A DNA stretch of 49,065 nucleotides from Bacteroidales bacterium (GCA_017469845.1 JAFUFP010000019.1:1-49065), one strand, 5' to 3'; positions 17,994-27,273 are shown, counted from the stretch's first letter. Made by a program: numbers and translations. The notes: generated from the letters alone by a model not told the origin.

Positions 17994-19217
17994 TTAGTCT
18001 ACTGTTTTTTTCCTTCTGTCATAAAACTCCGCCACCGCAGTAAAGAACGCATCACCGCTGGAATTCAGCGCTGTCTCCACTGAATCCTGCACAACTCCAA
18101 TGATGAATCCTACTCCCACGGCCTGCATAGCGATGTCATTGGAAATCCCGAAGAACGAGCAAGCCATGGGAACCAGGAGGAGGGATCCTCCGGCTACGCC
18201 AGATGCTCCGCAAGCACCGAGGGTGGCGATGATGCTGAGCACTATCGCCGAGACAAGGCTGACCTCTATTCCTACGGTATGAGCGACAGCGAGGGAAAGG
18301 ACAGTGATGGTGACAGCGGCACCGTTCATGTTTATCGTCGCTCCCAACGGAATACTCACCGAGTAGAACTCTTCATCAAGTCCCATCTTCTTGCATAGAT
18401 CCATGTTGATGGGGATGTTCGCTGCAGAAGATCTCGTGAAGAATGCGTTGAGACCACTTTCCTTGAGACATCTCCAGAGAAGGGGATAGGGATTTTTATG
18501 AAGGAAGAGGAAAGCGATTGTCGGGTTGATGAGTAGGGAAGTGGTAAGCATACATCCAACCAGAAGCAGGAGCAGCTTCCCGTAATCCGTGAATATCTCC
18601 AATCCGCTCTCCGATACGGATGAGAATACCAGTCCCATGATTCCGAAGGGAGCGAACTGGATAACCCATCTTACGGCTTGGGATATCACTTCCGCCAGAT
18701 CACTCACAACATTGATGGTATTCTCGCTCGCGACCTTCTTCAGCGCCAATCCGGCCACTATCGCCCAGAAAAGGATTCCGATGTAGTTGGCGGAAGAAAG
18801 CGAGAGAATGGGATTCGTGACCATGTTGGTGAGAAGGGTGGAAAACACCTCCGACAATCCTCCGGGAGCGTTTCCCGCTGCTTCGCCGGAAAGATTGATT
18901 GTGACCGGGAACAGGAAACTTCCGCATACCGCTATGACAGCTGCGATGAGAGTCGAGAGAAGATAAAGGGTTATTACCGTCCTGAACCTCGCTCCCAATC
19001 CTCCCTTGGCTTTCGCTATGGAAGCTGCGACGAGCAGTGCGACCAGAACAGGGGCAATGGCCTTCAGGGCACTCACGAACACCTGTCCGAAGATCCCGAT
19101 GAAGGTCCAGGACGGAAACGTCAGAGCCAGGGCTGCACCGATTATGAGTCCTACGAGGATTCGTAGGACAAGGGAAGTGTCAGTCCATTTCTTGAGCAGT
19201 GTCGATATTCCGGCCAT
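17994..19217 (-). CDS. sstT: serine/threonine:sodium symporter, SstT-like
   Basis: A 407-aa inner-membrane transporter of the dicarboxylate/amino acid:cation symporter family, about eight membrane helices plus two re-entrant loops. Typical SstT features are seen: start MAGISTLLKKWTDTSLVLRI, the serine-rich loop FFTRSSAANIP, the NMNGAA motif (ATINMNGAAVTI), and the late GVVQDSVETALNSSGDAFFTA. It imports Ser/Thr with sodium. Its natural terminator seems to have been pushed 1.9 kb away by the ISL3 element that begins 32 bases after the stop. Confidence 0.93.
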   Translation of the reverse strand: MAGISTLLKKWTDTSLVLRILVGLIIGAALALTFPSWTFIGIFGQVFVSALKAIAPVLVALLVAASIAKAKGGLGARFRTVITLYLLSTLIAAVIAVCGSFLFPVTINLSGEAAGNAPGGLSEVFSTLLTNMVTNPILSLSSANYIGILFWAIVAGLALKKVASENTINVVSDLAEVISQAVRWVIQFAPFGIMGLVFSSVSESGLEIFTDYGKLLLLLVGCMLTTSLLINPTIAFLFLHKNPYPLLWRCLKESGLNAFFTRSSAANIPINMDLCKKMGLDEEFYSVSIPLGATINMNGAAVTITVLSLAVAHTVGIEVSLVSAIVLSIIATLGACGASGVAGGSLLLVPMACSFFGISNDIAMQAVGVGFIIGVVQDSVETALNSSGDAFFTAVAEFYDRRKKTVD

Positions 19218-19319
19218 GGTTTCAGTCGTCTTTGTATTCTTCTGTTTTCAGTGCAATGCCTTCATAATCCCTCTTATAATCTTCCAACGTGATTCCGAAG
19301 GAGAAGAGGGCTATGAGAT

Positions 19320-19475
19320 TTACTCGTCTTCGTCCTCATATGAAGCGTCTTCGTCGTAGACTCTACCGGTCTCCGGATCGAAATCCGGTCCCAGTTCTCC
19401 ACCGGTAGGATCTATTCCCGTTGAGAGGTATTCCTCCCATGCGGCATCTTGGTATTCTTCCGATTCATCTATCAT
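19320..19475 (-). CDS. small very acidic protein
   Basis: A 51-aa frame starting MIDESEEYQDAAW and ending in an Asp/Glu tail (YEDEDE). About two in five residues are acidic. Codon use fits the flanking genes and the frame has third-position bias, so it is likely real, though no family is recognised. It lies upstream of and in line with the symporter gene; between them is a short in-phase stretch (FGITLEDYKRDYEGIALK) without a convincing start, perhaps part of another small gene. Confidence 0.5.
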   Translation of the reverse strand: MIDESEEYQDAAWEEYLSTGIDPTGGELGPDFDPETGRVYDEDASYEDEDE

Positions 19476-19694
19476 ACCTTGCTGAGGTATAGGTGGTTTC
19501 TGTTATGGGTATGCGAGTAATGTGCTTTCTATCCGTAAAAGTAAGAAGAAAAACGGAAAGGTCCTATTCCCGTAAGTATTCTTTTTCTAGCCACTTTCTT
19601 TTTATGGAGTGTGTTCTGCTGTCTGTCTGCAGCGGAAACAAACGTACCGGGGTGTAGTCAATCCTTGGAATTGATGTCACAGAAGAAATAAACA

Positions 19695-19838
19695 TCAAAT
19701 CTGGATGCTGAAGGTATGATGCTTTTTCTCCAGAAGATGTTTGCACAATTCTTCTTTCTCCTCATTATGTTTCATTATAAAATCGAGGAGCTTCTTTGGC
19801 GGGTTCTCAATGATGATAATATCGTCGGCCTTTTCCAT
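19695..19838 (-). CDS. small hypothetical protein
   Basis: A 47-aa charged protein (MEKADDIIIIENPPKKLLDF...). The start at 19838 is favoured by a strong ribosome site (AAGGAGAAG) 4 bases upstream. Rich in Lys, Glu and His, with no membrane segment. No family is recognised. Confidence 0.45.
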   Translation of the reverse strand: MEKADDIIIIENPPKKLLDFIMKHNEEKEELCKHLLEKKHHTFSIQI

Positions 19839-19929
19839 GTTCTTCTCCTTCTTCACAAATATAGCCGATATGATTCGCATCTCAATGAAGAATATAGAAA
19901 TACTCCGAATGAGAGCACCGAAAGTGAAA

Positions 19930-19951
19930 GGGAGCCCCGGTCGGAGCTCCC
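19930..19951 (-). terminator. hairpin terminator after the esterase pair
   Basis: Stem GGGAGC / GCTCCC just beyond the stop of the second esterase gene, followed on the minus strand by a T-rich stretch. Confidence 0.6.
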
Positions 19952-19982
19952 TGATCAATTTATATATGGTATGAAGGATAAG

Positions 19983-21359
19983 TTATCTTCTCCTTCCACC
20001 CTGGCCCTGTGCGGGCTGAGGCATCTCGGGAGCGGTGAGAACCTGGGCGTTCATCCACTCGAAGATGTTGCTGTAGCCCTGGGGAGCGACGCTTCCGCCT
20101 CCGTTGTTGGAAGGCTTCACATCACCTTCGCTCTGCTCCTGTGAAGCAGTGACAGCGTCATTGAAGAGGTAGCACCATGAGAAGTGGCCCATCAGTTTCT
20201 GTCCGGGGTTGTCGATACCGACGACATTCTCGAACATCGACATCCAGACGTTCTTGGCTCCGGCCTTGATCATGCGCTGGAAGGTGGGGATGCAGTGGAT
20301 CTTGGGATCGACCGTGGTGTCGTCGTAGGACTGGACGATCCAGATATTCTCCTCGGCGAGGGACTTTATCTCGTTGTCGGAGATGAATTCATCCTTGTAG
20401 GCTTCGCAGGTGGGATATGCGGCGGCGAAGAACTTGGGATGGCGCATGAGCATGTTCATGGTCATGTATCCTCCGTTTGAGCATCCTCCGAGGTAGATAC
20501 GGTTACGGTCAACATCGGGATTGATGGAGATGTAGTAGTCGATGCAGGATTTCAGCACATCATTGTACACGGACTGTATGTCTCCGTGGGTGAAGGCGCC
20601 GTTCGCTGTGCCCATCCACATGGTGGGGCACTGGATTGAAAGGACGTAAGCGCCTTTCGATCCTCCTTCCGTCGTGAAATGGCCCTGGATTTGGGGACGG
20701 ATTAGAGAAACGACCTCGTTTCCGAGAAGGGTGATCGATACGTCAACTCCGCCTTCTCCGCCTCCGTGGAGCCAGATGACAAGGGGATTGGCCTTGCCGT
20801 CACCCTTTAGTGACCAGGGCTCATAGGAAGCGTAGGTGAGAGTGATGTCACCTGCCTTTCCGGTAGCTTTTCCGGTGAAGGTTCCCTTGTTGAAGTAATC
20901 GGCTTCGGAAGTGAAGTCTGTGAGGGCCTTGTCGGTGGAGCACACGATGGATGTGATTTTGCCCTTGCCGTTTTTCAGCACTTTGCCGGGTTTGAGTCCG
21001 ACGGAGAGGTTGTACTCTTCCTTCCAGACGCTTCCGTTTTTCGTGAGGCCTATTCCTCTTCCTGCAGCCTTTTCAAGACCGAGGGCGAGGCAGTCTCCTT
21101 CGGGGTTGAAAGCACCCCTGGAGTCGCAAGGATATATGGAGATGACGTTCCTCTCGGTTCCGTTTGTATTCACGGTGAATACCGAAGGATCGGGGTTCTG
21201 GAGCTTGATGTCCGGTTTCACGACAACGAGGTTCACGATGGTCGAAGCCTCATATGTTGTGACGCTCACGCTCTGGGGCTCCATCTTGAGGGTCTGGGCG
21301 CCTGCGGAAAAGGCCGATACGGATGCAGCTACCGCTGCCAAAAGAAATATCTTTTTCAT
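19983..21359 (-). CDS. secreted alpha/beta-hydrolase esterase, copy 2
   Basis: A 458-aa secreted enzyme. Signal peptide at residues 1-21 (MKKIFLLAAVAASVSAFSAGA-Q). Residues about 25-190 form an Ig-like N-terminal domain as in EstA-type esterases; the catalytic part has an oxyanion-type HGGGEGG, the nucleophile elbow G-G-C-S-N-G-G, an acid in SYDDTTVDP and a His in MGHFSW. Substrate unknown; PHB-depolymerase/feruloyl-esterase-like enzymes share this build. The protein ends in a Gln/Gly/Arg tail. It lies 22 bp after a close paralogue and probably shares its transcript. Confidence 0.85.
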   Translation of the reverse strand: MKKIFLLAAVAASVSAFSAGAQTLKMEPQSVSVTTYEASTIVNLVVVKPDIKLQNPDPSVFTVNTNGTERNVISIYPCDSRGAFNPEGDCLALGLEKAAGRGIGLTKNGSVWKEEYNLSVGLKPGKVLKNGKGKITSIVCSTDKALTDFTSEADYFNKGTFTGKATGKAGDITLTYASYEPWSLKGDGKANPLVIWLHGGGEGGVDVSITLLGNEVVSLIRPQIQGHFTTEGGSKGAYVLSIQCPTMWMGTANGAFTHGDIQSVYNDVLKSCIDYYISINPDVDRNRIYLGGCSNGGYMTMNMLMRHPKFFAAAYPTCEAYKDEFISDNEIKSLAEENIWIVQSYDDTTVDPKIHCIPTFQRMIKAGAKNVWMSMFENVVGIDNPGQKLMGHFSWCYLFNDAVTASQEQSEGDVKPSNNGGGSVAPQGYSNIFEWMNAQVLTAPEMPQPAQGQGGRRR

Positions 21360-21381
21360 TGCTTTCTTCGTTTAAGGGATC

Positions 21382-22746
21382 TTACCATCTGGGGTTGACT
21401 GCGGGTTCGGGATCGACCAGTTTCTGGGCGTTCATCCATTCGAAGAGGTTGTTGAAGCCCTGGGGAGCGACTGTTCCGCCACCGTTGTTGGTGGGTTTCA
21501 TGTCGGCGGTGGACTGCTCCTGGGCACCCGTCACCTGGTCATTGAAGACGTATACCCATGAGAAGTGGCCCATGAGCCTCTGTCCGGGGGTGTCGGTTCC
21601 GGTCACGTTCTCGAACATCGATACCCATACGTTCTTGGCTCCCTTTGCCATGAGGCGCTTGTAGGTGGGGATGCAGTATTCAAGGGGTCTAACGGTAGTG
21701 TCGTCGAAGGACTGGACGAACCAGATGTTCTCCTTTGCGAGCTGATCGATCTGGACGTCTGAGATGTTGACGTCGGCGTATGCCTCACAAGTGGGATAAG
21801 CGGCCGCGAAGAAACCGGGGTTACGGAGCACCATGTTCATGGTCATGTAGCCTCCGTTTGAGCATCCTCCGATATAGATGCGGTAAGGATCGACGTCGGG
21901 ATTGTTGGTGATGTATGCGTCGATGCAGGACTTCAGTACATCAGAATAGAGCGAAGGATACGATCCGCTTCCGAAGCCCTTGGAGGTGTTCATCCACATG
22001 GTGGGGCACTGGACGGCAAGAACGTATGCTCCTTTCTCTCCGCCTTCGGTAGTGAAGTGGGACTGGATGTCGTTGCGTATCAGGGCCACGACTTCGTTGC
22101 CCATAAGTTCGATGGAGACGTCAGTTCCGCCTTCTCCCATTCCGTGGAGCCAGATGATGAGGGGGTTCTTCTTTCCGTCGATGCGGAGAGCCTCGGGCTC
22201 GTATGCTCCGTAGGTGAGGGTCTCATCTCCGGGGCGTCCGGTTGAAGGACCGGTGAATGTTCCGCGGCGGAAGAAGTCCGACTCCGAAAGGAAGTTGCGG
22301 AGGGCATGGGGAGTGGAGCAGTCGACGGCGGTGTAGGTGTTTCCGCCGGCTTTGATCTTCTTGCCGCTCTTGAGGGCGACCTTGACGGGATAAGCGGTGC
22401 TCCATGTTCCCATTCCGCGTGACACAAGGGGAGATGCCCCTCTTTCACGGCTCACTTCCAGACCGAAGGCGAGGTAATCTCCTCCGTCTGTCCATTCTCC
22501 GCGGTCATCGCAGGTGTAGACGATCTTTACGACCCTTTCCACACCGTTTGTCTCCACGGTGAATACTGAAGGATCGAGGACGTCGAGTTTCACTTCGGGT
22601 TTGACGACAACGAGGTTCACCGAGGTGGAGGCCTCGTAGGCATTGATGCGCACGACCTGATTGGTCATCTTGAGGGTCTGCGCACCGGCGGCGGTCGCGG
22701 CGAGAGTCATCGCCGCTGCGGCCAGGATTGAACTGAGTCTATTCAT
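21382..22746 (-). CDS. secreted alpha/beta-hydrolase esterase, copy 1
   Basis: A 454-aa paralogue of the next gene, alike over its whole length. It has a signal peptide (MNRLSSILAAAAMTLAATAAGA-Q), the same Ig-like N-terminal domain, HGMGEGG near the oxyanion site (HGGGEGG in the paralogue), GCSNGG for the nucleophile Ser, SFDDTTVRP and GHFSW. It is the first gene of the pair. The duplication is old enough for signal peptides and tails to have drifted while catalytic motifs stayed. Confidence 0.85.
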   Translation of the reverse strand: MNRLSSILAAAAMTLAATAAGAQTLKMTNQVVRINAYEASTSVNLVVVKPEVKLDVLDPSVFTVETNGVERVVKIVYTCDDRGEWTDGGDYLAFGLEVSRERGASPLVSRGMGTWSTAYPVKVALKSGKKIKAGGNTYTAVDCSTPHALRNFLSESDFFRRGTFTGPSTGRPGDETLTYGAYEPEALRIDGKKNPLIIWLHGMGEGGTDVSIELMGNEVVALIRNDIQSHFTTEGGEKGAYVLAVQCPTMWMNTSKGFGSGSYPSLYSDVLKSCIDAYITNNPDVDPYRIYIGGCSNGGYMTMNMVLRNPGFFAAAYPTCEAYADVNISDVQIDQLAKENIWFVQSFDDTTVRPLEYCIPTYKRLMAKGAKNVWVSMFENVTGTDTPGQRLMGHFSWVYVFNDQVTGAQEQSTADMKPTNNGGGTVAPQGFNNLFEWMNAQKLVDPEPAVNPRW

Positions 22747-23003
22747 ATTGACTTTTTGTGTTGGTTATTTTCCAGTGACAATACAAATATGACAATAAAG
22801 TGGGAATGGCGTTATTCCATATGTGCGGAAAATTGCGCCGAATCGTCATCCTTACCTTTTTTGTGGTGATGTCCCTGGGTTTGGGACAAGTCGCATACAT
22901 ATTTGCTGAATAGATTCACATCCTACGAAGAAAGTTGATTGTCAATCCGATGCAATATCGTATATTTACGGAACGATAAACGTCGGACTCAAATTTTCAA
23001 GCC

Positions 23004-23919
23004 ATGTCAAAAAAAGCGAAACCCTCGTGGGACAAAGTCAATGACAGCTTCACCCTTATCGGTGTAGGAGAGGTGAATCAGAAGAAGTTCATCCAGTCCC
23101 TGACCAGGATGATGAAAAAAGATGGATTTGACGGGAAAGTCTTTGTCGAAGACCGCTTTGACAAAGAGGTCGACAAAGGCGCCCTCGCCCATGAACTCTA
23201 CCTTTGCGAAGGATATTCCTCTACCGGAATCCATGTATTCAAGGAAAAGACAGGGGAGTGGAACGTCGTCGTGATCTCCGTCGCCTCCATGGTGGATGTC
23301 CACCTTGCGTGGAATATGTTGACCTGTCTTTCCAAGGAGTTCCCTAAGATGGAAATCGTCACGGAGGAGAACGGACAGATGTACTCTTTCACTTTGCTTG
23401 AGGAGAACATTGACGTCATGAAAACACGCAAAATTTTCGCCGTGTTGTCCCTCATGGACAAAGCGACAAAAACCGATGAATTCATTTTCCTTGACGGAGC
23501 GTATCGTCACTATGCGGTAATCCCGATAGACGAAGATATTTCTCCCACGGACCGCGTAGCACGCTTCGCGCTTCTTATGAACTCGTTTGTGGAAGTGCAG
23601 TGGAAATACCGTGATTACCGTGACGCCCCTCTGGCTCACATGAGCACCCCCCTCGGGAGAGCAGGCCGATGCCCGTATACTCACCAACGGCTCTGACTCT
23701 TTCGTCGACCTTGCGGACATGGTCGCGCTGTATTCCCCTGAAGGCGCAGTCAAGATCGTCCCTTATGCCGATTTCCAGGAACTGGTAAGTACTTATGACG
23801 GGTACGAGTTCGTTGACGGAATTCAGTTCGCCCTCAAAAAGATGCCCGAAGAAAAGTGGAAGGAACTTTTCGATGAAGCCCAAGGAGAACTCCTGAAGCG
23901 CCGTAAATACGACAACTGA
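23004..23919 (+). pseudogene. hypothetical protein, frame broken at a six-C run
   Basis: The first 211 or so codons (MSKKAKPSWDKVNDSFTLIG...) run to a stretch of six C at 23646-23651. Reading one C fewer joins this frame to a second one that begins near 23652, passes through ILTNGSDSFVDLADMVALYS and ends at 23919 (KRRKYDN). The joined protein would have about 304 residues. No domain is recognised; no signal peptide or membrane segment is seen. The change may be a true mutation, a slippery-run switch, or a sequencing error in the C run. A -7-like TATATTTA lies upstream. Confidence 0.7.
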
Positions 23920-23999
23920 CGCTGACGTTTCCTTTCCCCGCTTTCCCGCTACGGCTGTACCGGCAAAAAAGGGCCGCACTTCCTTTCGGAACAGAAAAG

Positions 24000-24039
24000 C
24001 GGGCGGAATGGATTTTTTTGTCACCATCCCGCCCGTTTT
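24000..24039 (+). terminator. rho-independent terminator
   Basis: Stem CGGGCGGAATGG / CCATCCCGCCCG with one mismatch, then TTTT. It closes the frameshifted gene before it. Confidence 0.8.
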
Positions 24040-24084
24040 CCTATGGCATGAAGCCCGGATGTCCGAATCCCTTTTCGAAGAACG

Positions 24085-24705
24085 CTACTTGGAGTTTCCT
24101 CTCTTGGCTTCAGAAGGAAGGTATCCGTAAAGATTCTTGTAGCACTTGCTGAAATACCTCGGTGAGGTGAAACCGACTTCGTAGCAGATTTCAGCGACGG
24201 TGAGCCCTCCTTTGATAAGGAGTCTTTCGGCGTGGCGGAGCCTTACGATCCGGAGGAATTCAGAAGGGGTGCTGCCTGTGGCGGAAACCATCCTCCGGTA
24301 GAGGTTCGCCCTCGACATTCCCATCGCATCTGCCATCTGCTCCACACTCAATTCGCTCTCCGAAATGTTCTCCTCGATGAAGGCCGTCACTTTGTCGACG
24401 AACTTGCGGTCGGCTGATACGACCTCCTTTTCCTCGATGCGGGCCTTCAGTTTGCCTGAAGAGTAGATTCCGGTCCTGGAGACGAGGATGGCTATATGTT
24501 CCTTCAGGACATTGATGTCGAACGGCTTGGTGAAGTAGTCATCAGCCCCGCAATCTCGGCTTTCCTTCTCGTTTTCGTCGGTGAGCCTCGCCGTCAGCTT
24601 CACAACCGGAAGATTGGCGGTCGAGGGATTCGATTTGATTCTCCGGCAAAGTTCATTGCCGTCCATTCCTGGCATCATCACATCGGAAAGGACCAGCGAT
24701 TTCAA
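24085..24705 (-). pseudogene. 3' remnant of a hybrid two-component system regulator (REC-AraC)
   Basis: What is left encodes most of a response-regulator receiver domain (LVLSDVMMPGMDG with the phospho-acceptor Asp, then KLTAR and ADDYFTKPF) followed by an AraC-type helix-turn-helix domain (MADAMGMSRANLYRRM and FTSPRYFSKCYKNLYG). Full HTCS proteins of Bacteroidales are about 1300 aa with a sensor and kinase before these domains; all of that is absent. The coding sense breaks off at about 24695, exactly where a SusD remnant begins on the other strand. A TTG is the only start near the break, so expression is doubtful. Confidence 0.85.
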
Positions 24706-24859
24706 CGGAGGTTACGGCCATCGTTTCGAAATCACCAAGGGCTTCGCCCCCATTCCCAACGAGCAGATGAACCTTTCCGCCGGTGCCGGTGAAGAGTACA
24801 GGTTCAAGCAGAATCCGGGATACGAAAGCGCTGACGAGTACACGGGCTGGAAAGAATAG
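24698..24859 (+). pseudogene. 3' remnant of a SusD/RagB glycan-binding protein gene
   Basis: About 54 codons ending at 24859. They contain FAPIPNEQMNL and then FKQNPGYES, which match the conserved C-terminus of SusD-family lipoproteins (PIP....NP.L.QNPGY). The 500 or so upstream residues of a normal SusD are missing. The remnant abuts the broken HTCS gene head to head at about 24695, so both are scars of a lost polysaccharide-utilisation locus. A terminator follows. Confidence 0.75.
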
Positions 24860-24884
24860 CCGTACCCATATGATATTGTGAATA

Positions 24885-24925
24885 GGGGAGGGGTCGCAAA
24901 CATTTGCGGTCCCTCTCCGCCTTTA
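24885..24925 (+). terminator. hairpin terminator after the SusD remnant
   Basis: Long stem (GGGGAGGGGTCGCAAA with TTTGCGGTCCCTCTCC, two weak pairs) followed by a short T-rich stretch. Confidence 0.7.
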
Positions 24926-24975
24926 TTGACCGTTTCGGGATTTCTCCATCTCGGAAAGCCTTCCCGAAAAAAGAG

Positions 24976-25029
24976 AATCTGCAAGCCTTGCAGCTATTGT
25001 GACCAGGCGGAATGATTGCGCTAGATTTA
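24976..25029 (+). promoter_or_regulatory. regulated promoter, palindrome copy D (diverged), before the VWA gene
   Basis: Core CTGCAAGCCTTGCAG (one base different from the other three copies, outer arms weaker), then 41 bases from core GCAAG to a -7-like TAGATTTA at 25022-25029. The layout equals that of copies at 27274, 31854 and 33643. Confidence 0.6.
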
Positions 25030-25057
25030 CCCCCGTAACCAAAAAACCGATCCGATC

Positions 25058-25693
25058 ATGAATATCTACAACGCAATCATCCTCGACGAAAGCGGAAGCA
25101 TGTCGTCAATCTACAGGGAGACTCTCTCCAGCATGAACGAAGTCCTCAGCGGGATCCGCCGCACCCAGGAGGAAAACCCCACCCAGCAGCACTATGTCAC
25201 GATTGTGACTTTCGAAGGAAGCGGAATGGACGGAGTGAAGACAAGAAGGGACAGGGTTCCCGTGGGGAACATTTCCCCTTTCACCGAGAAGGACTACCGC
25301 CCCGGCGGCTGCACCCCTTTGTATGACGCGATGGGAAAGACCCTCAGCGAACTCGAGGGATTGATCCTTCCCGAGGACAGGGTAGTCGTCACCGTCATCA
25401 CCGACGGATACGAGAACTCCTCGACGGAGTATTCCGGAAGGATCATAAAGAACATGGTGTCGCGCCTGCGTGAAAAAGGCTGGGTCCTGGCTTACATCGG
25501 AGCGAACCAGAACTCGGTTGAGGTGGCAAGGGACCTCAACATCGCCAACGCACTTGATTTTTGCGCTTCGGAAGACGGCGTGAAGGAGATGTCCAGGAAG
25601 CTGCGCAAAGCCAACGCGAAGATGTCCCGTGTATTTGAGTGCCCTTCAGTCTGCCTTTCCGAGTTCGACTCTTTCTTCAAGGATGAGAAATAG
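25058..25693 (+). CDS. von Willebrand factor A domain protein
   Basis: A 211-aa cytoplasmic protein that is one VWA domain. The metal-ion-dependent adhesion site is complete: D10-E-S-G-S14, a Thr in GGCTPLYDA, and an Asp in VITDGYENSS. Such small VWA proteins (TerY-like) bind partner proteins through a divalent metal. It has a diverged copy of the palindromic promoter found before the rsr block, the tRNA pair and a small ORF, so it probably belongs to the same RNA-repair regulon; Rsr itself also ends in a VWA domain. Target unknown. Confidence 0.88.
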   Translation: MNIYNAIILDESGSMSSIYRETLSSMNEVLSGIRRTQEENPTQQHYVTIVTFEGSGMDGVKTRRDRVPVGNISPFTEKDYRPGGCTPLYDAMGKTLSELEGLILPEDRVVVTVITDGYENSSTEYSGRIIKNMVSRLREKGWVLAYIGANQNSVEVARDLNIANALDFCASEDGVKEMSRKLRKANAKMSRVFECPSVCLSEFDSFFKDEK

Positions 25694-25921
25694 ACTCCCC
25701 GGATAAGCGTGAAAGGGGAGGAATTCCTTTTCTTGACCTGAAGACTGCAAAGAGCTCCGGAATCCCCCCAAGCACTCTCTCCCTTCTTCGGAACGATGTC
25801 CGAAGAGGGGAGAGATCGTTTATACTATCGGCTACGATGTTTGTAAGCGCAGCTTGTATGCACTATGGGAGTCGCTCTGTACAGTTTGAAGCAAGTCTTC
25901 AGCGCGAAGAGTTAAGAGGAA

Positions 25922-27112
25922 TCAATGGTCCCAGATCACAAGGTCACGGTCGATTTCGACTTTGCGGATTCCGCCCTGGTGTCCGCCGATATAGTATTTC
26001 TCGGCAATGCGTTCCCCGACTATGTCCTTGAAGGCCTTCTTTATCCTCGACGAACAGGAGTTCCTGCCGTCACTGAAGGGGGAGACCAGCCCGGAGACTG
26101 TCCGGCGTATCCCCTCGAGGTCGTCCCTTCCGGTTATTCCCATGTAGATGCGCAGCATCTCCGTCTCGTAGTCCTGAAGACTTTTGAAAGCCACTCCTTC
26201 GGGATGACGGAGGTAGAAAAAATAAAGGGCCTTGGTAAGGTCATCCAGTTTCACTTCCGGAGTTCCATCGATGTCGGAAAGGAAGATCCGGTTGGATGTC
26301 GTTATACGAAGGTGGCTGAGATTTTCGCTGCCGGAGATCATCCTTTCGAGATCCCTGATGGAGACACCGTATTTCTTCTCGAACTCACGCCAGGCCTTCA
26401 GGATGTCCTCGGTCTTTTTTTCAAGGGGAAGATCCTCTTCGACTTCGACATCAACGTTCTCAAGACGGGAGAAGGAAAGATCCCTGCCCCTGACGCTTCT
26501 TCTTGAGGGTTCGAAGTGTTCAACCGATGAAGGAGCGGGGAGCATATCGAAAAGGGCCTCTTCGTCAAAATTGAGACTGTGCGCAATAAAATCCTCCGAT
26601 GGCTCTTCCTCAATTTCTTTTCTTGCCTTTGAAAACTTTGGAGTCTTCCGACGGGCCACTTCCTCTGAACCGGAGAATTCCTTTTCAATATGAAGGCGTG
26701 GAAACAGGCTCGGAACAATGAATGCCAGGAAATCCTCCAACTCATGAGAAAGACTTTCCTCTGTCGAAGCATCCAGTTGATGGAAGGAAGTAATTCCGTC
26801 TATAGTATAGAGGAATCCTGCCCTGTCACGGATTTTGGCGATTTCCCGAAGGCCGGTGTAGAATTCCCCGGTTGAGAAGGAATTTCCCATGAGAGGGAAT
26901 TCATAGCGGAGCATATCCGCCGATAGGGTCGAAAGGAGATCCGGAAGGTAGATGAACGTGAATCCCGCTCTCTTGGCCCTTGCGCTCATCTCTTTGGCGA
27001 AATTCCCCATCAATACTCCCAATGACTCTTTCGAATCATCAACGAATACAATGAATCCTTCCTTGGAAAAAGGAACCCTACTGTAAACTGTCCTGTCGTG
27101 AAATCGTGCCAT
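25922..27112 (-). CDS. two-domain protein of unknown function, paralogue of 33121-33639
   Basis: A 396-aa protein without signal peptide. Residues 1-130 form an N-terminal domain (FIVFVDDSKESLGVLMGNF, then FTFIYLPDLLSTLS), followed by an acidic linker, and a C-terminal domain from about 270. That last domain resembles the protein at 33121-33639: both have LY(F)..LRH.EG, a late R-N....S-R-I-K segment, Y-x-I and end in R(D/N)LV. This looks like a Bacteroidota winged-helix-like domain, but I cannot name it. The gene is divergent from the rsr block, with its own -7 box. A regulatory role is a guess. Confidence 0.75.
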   Translation of the reverse strand: MARFHDRTVYSRVPFSKEGFIVFVDDSKESLGVLMGNFAKEMSARAKRAGFTFIYLPDLLSTLSADMLRYEFPLMGNSFSTGEFYTGLREIAKIRDRAGFLYTIDGITSFHQLDASTEESLSHELEDFLAFIVPSLFPRLHIEKEFSGSEEVARRKTPKFSKARKEIEEEPSEDFIAHSLNFDEEALFDMLPAPSSVEHFEPSRRSVRGRDLSFSRLENVDVEVEEDLPLEKKTEDILKAWREFEKKYGVSIRDLERMISGSENLSHLRITTSNRIFLSDIDGTPEVKLDDLTKALYFFYLRHPEGVAFKSLQDYETEMLRIYMGITGRDDLEGIRRTVSGLVSPFSDGRNSCSSRIKKAFKDIVGERIAEKYYIGGHQGGIRKVEIDRDLVIWDH

Positions 27113-27139
27113 CTTGATTTATCCGGTTGAGGTGTTACG

Positions 27140-27147
27140 CAAAAATA
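27140..27147 (-). promoter_or_regulatory. -7 promoter element of the 396-aa protein gene
   Basis: Reads TATTTTTG on the minus strand, matching TAnnTTTG, 27 bases before the start at 27112. Confidence 0.55.
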
Positions 27148-27273
27148 GTTTTTTCCGTTCACATTGTGCATTTTTTTCAATAATCGACATTTTCTTTCTT
27201 CTGCGCAAAAAGACTGCGCAGATGCCCCTTTACTTTGCACGTGAAATGAGGGAAGGCCATCACAAGGGGTTGG

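Noticed and set aside
19564..19746. Minus-strand frame of 60 codons
   Set aside because: No ribosome site, composition unlike protein, and it overlaps the better supported 47-aa frame.
27200..27222. Inverted repeat TCTGCGC / GCGCAGA as a fifth operator copy
   Set aside because: It shares only the outer TCTGC with the 26-bp palindromes, the core differs, and the -7-like bases after it (TACTTTGC) do not fit in spacing or sequence.
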